Shown piece after piece: positions 57,609-64,000 of a stretch of DNA of 64,000 nt. Each line of letters opens with the position of its first letter. Positions within the stretch are counted from its first letter, which is position 1. The stretch is taken from the NCBI GenBank assembly GCA_013396755.1, contig VWZF01002253.1, forward strand, positions 299,123 to 363,122, in the 5' to 3' direction. The notes under the pieces are model-generated. The model was not told the origin of the DNA. It ran no database searches and saw only the letters and a list, made by a program, of their open reading frames with translations. A program made the position numbers and the translations under genes. This stretch comes from Sclerurus mexicanus. Taxonomy: Eukaryota > Chordata > Aves > Passeriformes > Furnariidae.

Positions 57609-58942
57609 GTTGGAAAAGGAGCAGTTACTAAAATAGATTTTATTTTTTTCTACCCCTCTCTCCAGGTCATGGAAGTCTCACAACAAGTAAATAAATCAGA
57701 TAGAAATTGATTCCAGGCTACTCACTGGGCATGGGAAAAGAGGAAAAACAGGGAGGCAGGTAAATGAGGAAGTTTGGAAAGCAGATGAGACTGACTGTAG
57801 TGAAGCAGGAGGAAGGGAACTAGAACATGGGGCGAAAAGAAGAGGAGGACACATCTAGGCTGGAAAAATTATTGACTGTAGACATGGGAAGGAATTCTGG
57901 GAAAGGAAGAATTAGGAAGGAGAACCCAGAGGAATCCCAGGCTCATCAATGGGCTGTCTGGTTCCTCATTAGGGCAGGTGATGAGTCAAACACAAGGGTG
58001 GGCTTGGGCACGTGGTGCTGATGAGGAGCCAAGGAACAAAAAGTCTGTGAAAAGGAAAATACTCCATTAACTAACAAATTGCAAAAGACAATATCATATC
58101 CTCCTTCCGAGATTCCAGCTGGAATCTTTTCTTCTCTGCCTGTCCCAGGTGAGAATTTACTTTAAGTCTTTCTTTACCTCCCCCTTCACGGATTATGGTG
58201 ATAGACCTGTCACTAAATGATCTGCTTAGTTGGCACCAGAGTGTTTTTTCTGTGGAAAAATGCTCAGAAAGGCATCCATTACTCTTGGAGAAGAGGTTCT
58301 GAACTGCAGGGATTGTCAGGATGGATGGAAAGGGAACAGGAGCAGGTTTCATAATATTTTTCTGCTCTAAATATTTCGGATTCAGGTATTCCTAGGACAG
58401 GAGCGATGCAAACAGGCTGCTGGACTCTTCTTCAGTTCAGCATTTCATTTCTTCCTCTCTCTTCCCTACCCTAAAATTAGCTCTGCTCGCAGGAATTCTC
58501 TGTGTTTTTCCATGCAGCCCCCTCAACACATCAGCTTTCCCAGACTGGCTTGGATGCCAGAAGTAACAACACTACTTTTTACAAGCACCCTTAAAAACCA
58601 ATCCATGAATGTTCCTTCAGGCTGAGCCACGTTCCTCTGGGATTTCTCTGCAGAGAAAGCCATTTCTTAGAGCTGGCCAAGGAAGACAAGGCTTGGTGAA
58701 GCCATAGCAGAAAATTAGGTGGGCTAGCAAGTAAGGCTTGACGTGGCTAAGGAGTGAAGGGAGCCCACAGATTGCTCCCAGAGCTGAAAAGAAAAATGCT
58801 GGAAGATCTAATGTTTGACTCCAAGCAGATATTCCCAGTTATACTGTTAAACGTTGCTCCTCCTTTCAGACCTGAAGAAGTCCTGCCCACGTGCCTTGAT
58901 ATCTCTTTCTGCAAGGCCGTGAAGTGATAAGATAGGGCTTCA
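57609..58942. other. Unique non-coding block
   Basis: 1.3 kb without CR1. It is purine-rich at about 57715-57935 (GGAAAAGAGGAAAAACAGGG-type). No exon is supported. Confidence 0.4.
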
Positions 58943-59181
58943 AAATGGAATGGTTTCAAACTGAAAGAGAGTAGGTTTAAAGTGGATACTGGGAAGGAAT
59001 TCTTCCCTGGGAGGGTCGTGAGGTGCTGTCATGGATTTCCCAGGGAAGCTGTAGCTGCCCCATCCCTTGAAGTGTCCAAAGTCAGGTTGGACAGGGCTTG
59101 GGGCAACCTGGGCTAGTGGAAGATGTCCCTGCCCATGGGAGGGGGTTGGAAGCGGATGATATTCAAGGTCTCTTCCAACCG
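58943..59181 (+). mobile_element. CR1 copy, group A, ~240 bp
   Basis: Sense copy: AAATGGAATGGTTTCAAACT, CCCTGGGAGGGTCGTGAGGT, AAGCTGTAGCTGCCCCATCC, GGACAGGGCTTGGGGCAACC and TTCAAGGTCTCTTCCAACCG. The tail stops short of the octamers. Confidence 0.95.
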
Positions 59182-60090
59182 TTTGTTGCAGTGCTTTTAA
59201 TCTGGTCCCTGCCCAATTCGGAGTACTAAGTAAGTGATCCCTGGGAAAAGTTTTTGGGAGATACTTCTGTGTAAGATTCCCAAGGAAAACATGAACAATT
59301 TTATGCCCAGTGGAAAACTTTTTCTAAGGGGAGACACCTTTTGATATCTATATGACATGGAAGGGCAGAAGGGCTGGAGACAGAAAGGATTTGTTATTTT
59401 CTCTCTTTCTTGAGAGCCCCTCTTGATGCAGAGCCAGCAGTGCTGGGGACATGGAGAAATGCTGTAACCAGACCCACTCGGTGCAAAGAAAACACAGAAA
59501 ATTTGGCATAAAAGTCCTTTAGAGGAGCTCTGTGTTTTGCCCAGGCAATTTCCACCTGTGAGTCCTTACTGAGGAAACACTGGTGGGTTTACCCAAGTTT
59601 TTGGTTCCCGCGATGGAAGCTCCCATGTCCCTCTCAAACAGCTGCCAAAGAAATCCCCTTGAGGCCACTCATCTATGAGGAGCACATGGAAGAGCAGGTA
59701 TTCTGCATCAGGTAAAGGTTTGTCTTTCCAAGTTTCCCAGTGCTGGATTGGAAACAACAGCACGGTGAACAATCAGTTTTCCCACATGAGCACAGTAATC
59801 CTGTTTGCTTAAAATCTTTGGGAAATTATTTCCACAACAGCCCTGGGATGATTTCAGCTTTGCTGAGGTTTGTTCTCATCACTGTATGAGGACACAGGGG
59901 CACAAATCCTTCAGGTGACATTCCTGCTCACCAGCTAAGCGTCCAAACTGGCGAAGCTGGAATGTTTGGGAATGGATTCTGAGCCTTGTTGTCATTTTAA
60001 ATCCAGCCAGCTGATGGCTGTGTCGGGTAGGAAATGAGCTCCCAGTGTTCCAAAAGCAGCGGTGCTGTTGGAAACTGCAGTTTCAGCTCC
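59182..60090. other. Unique non-coding sequence
   Basis: No feature is recognised before the direct repeat. Confidence 0.4.
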
Positions 60091-60296
60091 ATGGGGAAGC
60101 CAAGGGGGTGTCAGTCCTGCTAGAAACTCGGAGTCAAGCTCCAAAGAGCACCGAGAGCCTTTGGCTTGGCTCCAATGGAAGCACGGGCTGAAACCTGGTG
60201 ATTTTTGGGAAAGGGGAAGGCAGAAGAGGGGACTGAGAGGAGAATTTGGGAGAAGGAACAGTCCCCTCTGTAGAGAGGGGATGGAGAGAACATCTG
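60091..60296 (+). repeat. Unclassified direct repeat, copy 1
   Basis: About 206 bases matching 63021-63227 in the same orientation. Shared words are CAAAGAGCACC, TTTGGCTCCA, GGGAAAGGGGAA-like, GGAGAATTTGGGAGAAGGAA versus GGAGAATACGGGAAGAAGGA, and ACAGTC followed by a GGAGGGGA-like part ending in ATCTG. It is not CR1. The 105-codon plus frame (60062-60379) and antisense frames across it are not conserved in copy 2 in length, so I do not call a protein. Confidence 0.8.
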
Positions 60297-60420
60297 TTTT
60301 GGGAAAAGAAGTGGGGATGAGTACCAAAATATCTGCCAGTAACCCCTGGGAATATTCTGGGAAGAAGAGGAATTGCTAACACTTGTCTTCTCCCCAGAAG
60401 AGGACAATATGTAGAACCTT

Positions 60421-60510
60421 CCAGTGGAAGGTGTCCCTGCCCATGGCAGGGGGTTGGAATTGGATGATCTTTAAAGTCCCTTCCAACGCAAACCATTCAT
60501 GATTCTCTGA
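60421..60510 (+). mobile_element. CR1 tail, group A
   Basis: The last 90 bases in sense: CCAGTGGAAGGTGTCCCTGC, CCATGGCAGGGGGTTGGAAT, AGTCCCTTCCAACGCAAACC and ATTCATGATTCTCTGA. Confidence 0.93.
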
Positions 60511-61140
60511 TATTTCCACGGTATTTACCAGCAGCCCAAATGTCTGCCACAGCTGTCCCCCCAACACCTGCTCAGGGAACTTTTGATGGAATATTTTTTT
60601 CTCCTGTCATAACTCCCCAAAAGGTGTCAGTTTTCCCGAGAATGTGTTCAGAAACAGTCCTCCTCCTCCCTGCAAGACTGTATTTTGATAATGCTGTCAA
60701 CAACTTCTTTTGAGCTGGTGCAATGGGATTTTGGGATCACTTTTTCTTTTTTCCCCCGAAGAGAAATTAATGGTTATGTTCACTACTTTAAAGAGCTAAA
60801 ATGGAGAAAGAAATAATTTTTATTCAACCGTTTCCTTTTGTTAGCCTAATTTTTAACTTTGGATTTTTTTAATGTAGCATTTCTTCCAGTTCCTTCTGTC
60901 CACTCTATATTCCCTCTTCAGTTTGGAATAAAAATCACTTCCAAATCGCAAAATTTCACACAATCTGGAAAATCTTTCATAGACCGGACTGCAATTTAGT
61001 TTTAAGGACTTGTACTCATGGGTGCTGGATTTCTCCTACATGAGTTCCAGGAGTAACTCCCTCAGTTTGCTTGGAGAGTATCAGTGCCTTTCCCTGAACA
61101 ACTTCTGCCTACAGACAGGACACTATTTATTATTTATTCC
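60511..61140. other. Unique non-coding sequence
   Basis: T-rich around 60740-60900. No element or exon is recognised. Confidence 0.4.
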
Positions 61141-61282
61141 CTATCCCTGGAAGTGTCCAAAGCCAGGTTGGACAGGGCTTGGAGCAACCTGGTCCAGTGA
61201 AAGGTGTCCCTGCTCGTGGCAGGGGGTGGAACTGGATGATCTTACATTTCCCTTCCAACCCAAACCATCCTGGGATTCTGTA
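61141..61282 (+). mobile_element. CR1 tail, group A
   Basis: Sense copy: CTATCCCTGGAAGTGTCCAA, GGACAGGGCTTGGAGCAACC, TGCTCGTGGCAGGGGGTGGA, CCCTTCCAACCCAAACC and ATCCTGGGATTCTG. Confidence 0.95.
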
Positions 61283-61659
61283 TCTGCAAAAATAAGGAGA
61301 TGGCTGTATTTGCCTACGTTGTTGCTGCCTTTTAAGAGCTGGATCTAAATCAGTTGCGACATTCCCATTGTACAACATTCCTTCCTATCCCCTTTATATG
61401 TTTAGTGCCCAAGGTGATGATTTTCCAAAGTATTAAATACCGGGAATTGTTGGCCAAACAACATGCCCCGAGCAGGAAGCCAAGATCTGCTCCATTAGTA
61501 GGTAACTCCTCTCCTTCCCCCCATCCACAGAGAATGAAATGAAACCATCAGGAATTTCAGTCTGGCAATGTCTCTTCCAGTAAATAATTAGGATTTCTCT
61601 GCAAATATTTTATCAGTTATCCCAGCACGCTCCATCAAAGCAGAAAGATACCACTTGTG

Positions 61660-61755
61660 TCTATCTTTATATGTATCACCATATATCACCATATCTTTGA
61701 ATATATATTCATGTATATTATTGAACATATATTCATATTTATATAAGGATCCTTA
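61660..61755. repeat. AT-rich low-complexity tract with ATATATTCAT words
   Basis: Interleaved CACCATATAT, GAATATATATTCATG and AACATATATTCATATTTATA. It is a degenerate AT array of mixed unit length. Confidence 0.8.
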
Positions 61756-62308
61756 AATCAATTTTTCTTTATATTGCAATTTCAATCCTGCAATAAAAAG
61801 TCAATGTGATGGATGTGGGTCTCTTTCCATCCAAAACCTCAATATATATCTCTCAGTATCAATAATTCCAGCTATAAACCACATGTCTATAAAAGACTCA
61901 GTACTTAAAATTAAATTAAATTAGGGAAATTAATTCAGCTACCTATGAAAAGAAGTTAAAAAGAGTTAACGGTAAATTTGGCTCCTTTTTTTTCCCTCTC
62001 TCCTTGCCCTGACAAAGAGCTACACATTTCATTTCCCACTGATACACCAGCCAGCAATAATTGGGCTGCAATTTATTGTGAGCAGAATAAGAAGGACAGG
62101 AGAAGAACTGCAGAACAGAACCTGCTCCTGCTTTGCCAAGGAACACGCCAGGCAGCCTCACACAGCTGGAATTATTGCCTTTCACCACCTCTAAGGAGGC
62201 GCACTCTGAGGATGTGGGAATACAGAAATTCCCACCCAAAACCCTGCAGTGGGTCAGTGAATTCCGACACTGACACCATGTTATCTCTGTAGGATGGAGA
62301 CATGATGT
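61756..62308. other. Unique non-coding sequence
   Basis: No feature is recognised. The 104- and 163-codon frames (plus 61978-62292, minus 61943-62434) are opposite-strand shadows of one another, partly over the next CR1. Confidence 0.4.
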
Positions 62309-62743
62309 CAAATGTGTCCAAGGAAGGACAACAGACATGGGAAAGGGTCTGGAGCACAAACATGAGATGGGAGGGCTCAGTCTGGAGAAAAAAGACTCAG
62401 AAGAGACCTTTGTGGTCCTACAACTCCCCAGCAAGAGGGTGGAGCCAGGTGGGACTCACTCTTTTTTCCCTAATAACAAGAACTAGGACAAGAGGAAACA
62501 GCCTCAATATGCACCAGGAAAGGTTTAGGTTGGATATTGGGAAAAATTTCTTCACTGAAAAGGTTGTTAGTCCCTGGCACAGCTCCCAGGGCAGGGGTGG
62601 AGTCCCCATCCCTGCAGGGATTTAACAGATAAGTAGATGTGGCACTTGGGGACATGGTTTAGTGGACCTGGTGGTGTTGGATTAATGGCTGGACTCAATG
62701 ATCTTAGATGTGTTTTCCAGCCATAATCATCCTATGATTCTAC
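62309..62743 (+). mobile_element. CR1 copy, group B, ~435 bp
   Basis: Sense copy: CATGGGAAAGGGTCTGGAGC, GGGCTCAGTCTGGAGAAAAA, AGGAAACAGCCTCAATATGC, TTTCTTCACTGAAAAGGTTG, GGGTGGAGTCCCCATCCCTG, GGACATGGTTTAGTGGACCT and GGCTGGACTCAATGATCTTA. It ends in CATCCTATGATTCTAC, close to complete. Confidence 0.95.
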
Positions 62744-63020
62744 GGAAGTTGCCTGGACACAACCTGTCTGTCTGTGCCTTTATCTCTGTGTTTCACAAAC
62801 AACTTCATCAGGCCAAGCCTGAAAGGTGAGAGGACGTGATCACACTCATGGGAAGAGACCTACTTAAGCTTGGTGAAAATCAGGCGATAACCAGAACTTG
62901 ACTTATTCCACCATTTCCTTCTCTTGAAGCTGGGAGAGGCAAAGGAATTTAGGGCTTTGTAGCCCTCACAGCCACATATCCCGGAGCCATCTGCAACAGA
63001 GAGTTGGATAGGGATCTCTG

Positions 63021-63227
63021 CTGTGGAAGTCAGGAGCGTGCCTGACCTTCCAGGAACTCTGAATCAATCATCAAAGAGCACCAAGAGGCCATGGTTTGGC
63101 TCCAGGTGGAGAACAGGAGGGAAACCGGTGGCTGTTGGGAAATGGGAGTGGGGAAGACAAGACCAAAAGGAGAATACGGGAAGAAGGAACAGTCTCCAAG
63201 GTGGAGGGGAAATGTAAAGAGTATCTG
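63021..63227 (+). repeat. Unclassified direct repeat, copy 2
   Basis: Same orientation as 60091-60296, 2.93 kb away. It carries CATCAAAGAGCACCAAGAGG, ATGGTTTGGCTCCAGGTGGA, GGAGAATACGGGAAGAAGGA and ACAGTCTCCAAGGTGGAGGG. Small indels throughout suggest an old divergence. The ORFs here (64-76 codons) are not shared in register with copy 1. Confidence 0.8.
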
Positions 63228-64000
63228 CATCCCCACTGCCCAAATTGGGAGCTATTCCTCCTCTGGACAGAATAAAGTCAAACTGGCCAGGGCAAGGCTG
63301 TTTAATGCATCTGGAAACTGAATATCTTATAAATATGGATAATTAACACTGATTAATTGACCACAATATAGGATTTTGCTCAGGTTAGGTGAAAATAACT
63401 CCACAGGCTAATCCCAGCATAGGAGGACAGAGGGATTTTCCACCACATGAAATGGGGATTAGATTCAATTTCCAGGCATTTTAACATGCTGACAAGAGAA
63501 GACCAAGCTGAAAGAACCTGAATCCAATTCTTCTACATCCTGGAAAACTGTCCCATGCGTTTCGTGGGTCTTGATCCACATCTGTGTTCAAATTCCCATG
63601 TCAGCTCTGCCACATTCAGCCTCTGACACCACATTATACCAAATCCAGGGACAGGATCTATCCAGGATTCAACAGCTGCTGCCTCTTCCCGAGCCCTGTT
63701 TTCCTTTCATGGCTCATTGCAATAAGTTAGATTAGAACCACAGCTAATTGTTGTTGCTCTAGTAATTTACATGAGATGTTGTTACTGTTTGTACATCATG
63801 GAGATGGCATAATGACATGTTGTCTTTCCTAATTATATCAGCCAAATAATTCCCACTAAGTACTGTAATAGTATTTTAATTAATATTATTATCCCCATCT
63901 CTGTCACAAAGCTTAAAACTCTGGAGCTGGGAAACTATTTCTTTTGTTTCCTTTCGTACCTTCAGAAAAAGCTGAGCTTGACAGAAATCTGCAGGTCTTG
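63228..64000. other. Unique non-coding sequence to window end
   Basis: AT-rich from about 63720. No element or exon is recognised. Confidence 0.4.

Noticed and set aside
1963..62743. Regularly recurring near-identical blocks that could suggest a repeat array such as CRISPR
   Set aside because: Spacing is irregular, orientation is mixed, and each unit is a 5'-truncated CR1 tail. This is dispersed retrotransposon sequence in a vertebrate genome.
60091..63227. Endogenous retrovirus with two LTRs
   Set aside because: The paired direct repeats lack obvious TG...CA ends, and no gag, pol or env-like frame lies between them, only CR1 tails and unique DNA.

Overview
This window looks like avian nuclear DNA with no complete protein-coding gene. 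The main evidence is that CR1 (chicken repeat 1), the dominant non-LTR retrotransposon of birds, recurs on both strands from end to end. I count just over 50 copies or fragments covering, by hand addition, roughly 14-15 kb (about 22-23%). That is well above what is usual for most birds. It is in the range known for woodpeckers and relatives (Piciformes, also hornbills and hoopoes), where CR1 expanded, but one repeat-rich locus or a sex-chromosome segment of another bird would look the same. Microsatellites, A-rich tracts and a 25-N assembly gap fit a draft vertebrate assembly.

Nearly all CR1 copies are 5'-truncated pieces of the last few hundred bases, and I sort them by 3' end. Group A ends GGTCCCTTCCAACCCAAACC in sense orientation and carries internal blocks GCTGTGGCTGCCCCATCC, GAAATTCTTCCCTGTGAGGG and CCAGGAGAGCTGGAGAGGGA. 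Group B ends around GGTTGGACTTGATGATCTT and carries GTGGAGTCACCATCCCTGG, TTTCTTCACTGAAAGGGT and GACATTGAGGGGCTGGAG. Group C ends around GATCCTTGTGGGTCCCTTCC. Group D is one old copy with GAGGTCAGGAGGGACTTC (antisense reading). The longest is the antisense copy at 39398-40745, which reaches into a decayed reverse transcriptase domain. The next is the sense copy at 45190-46050. No copy is intact.

Layout. 1-7000: one plausible coding exon on the minus strand (1479-1680, unidentified gene), several CR1s, and a long unique AT-rich block (5206-7007). 7-13 kb: a CR1 foldback hairpin, the assembly gap in a poly-A run, and two longer CR1s. 13-26 kb: dense short CR1s plus (TTTC)n and (CA)n. 26-29 kb: a 137-base homopyrimidine tract directly abutting one arm of an inverted duplication that is not CR1, with about 0.5 kb between the arms. 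29-48 kb: a tail-to-tail CR1 foldback, (GGAT)n, the longest CR1s and an ancient CR1/L3-like remnant near 36.1 kb. 48-64 kb: more CR1s, a third inverted CR1 pair, AT-rich low-complexity DNA, and a non-CR1 repeat present twice in direct orientation 2.9 kb apart.

The picture is a large intron or intergenic desert. If the 1479-1680 exon is real, its gene is on the minus strand and the window to its right would hold upstream introns or flank. I found no tRNA, rRNA, CRISPR, LTR retrovirus or intact transposase, and no undescribed multi-gene system. Open reading frames up to about 190 codons occur, but the longest overlap CR1 and the rest are of a length expected by chance in 64 kb read in six frames.
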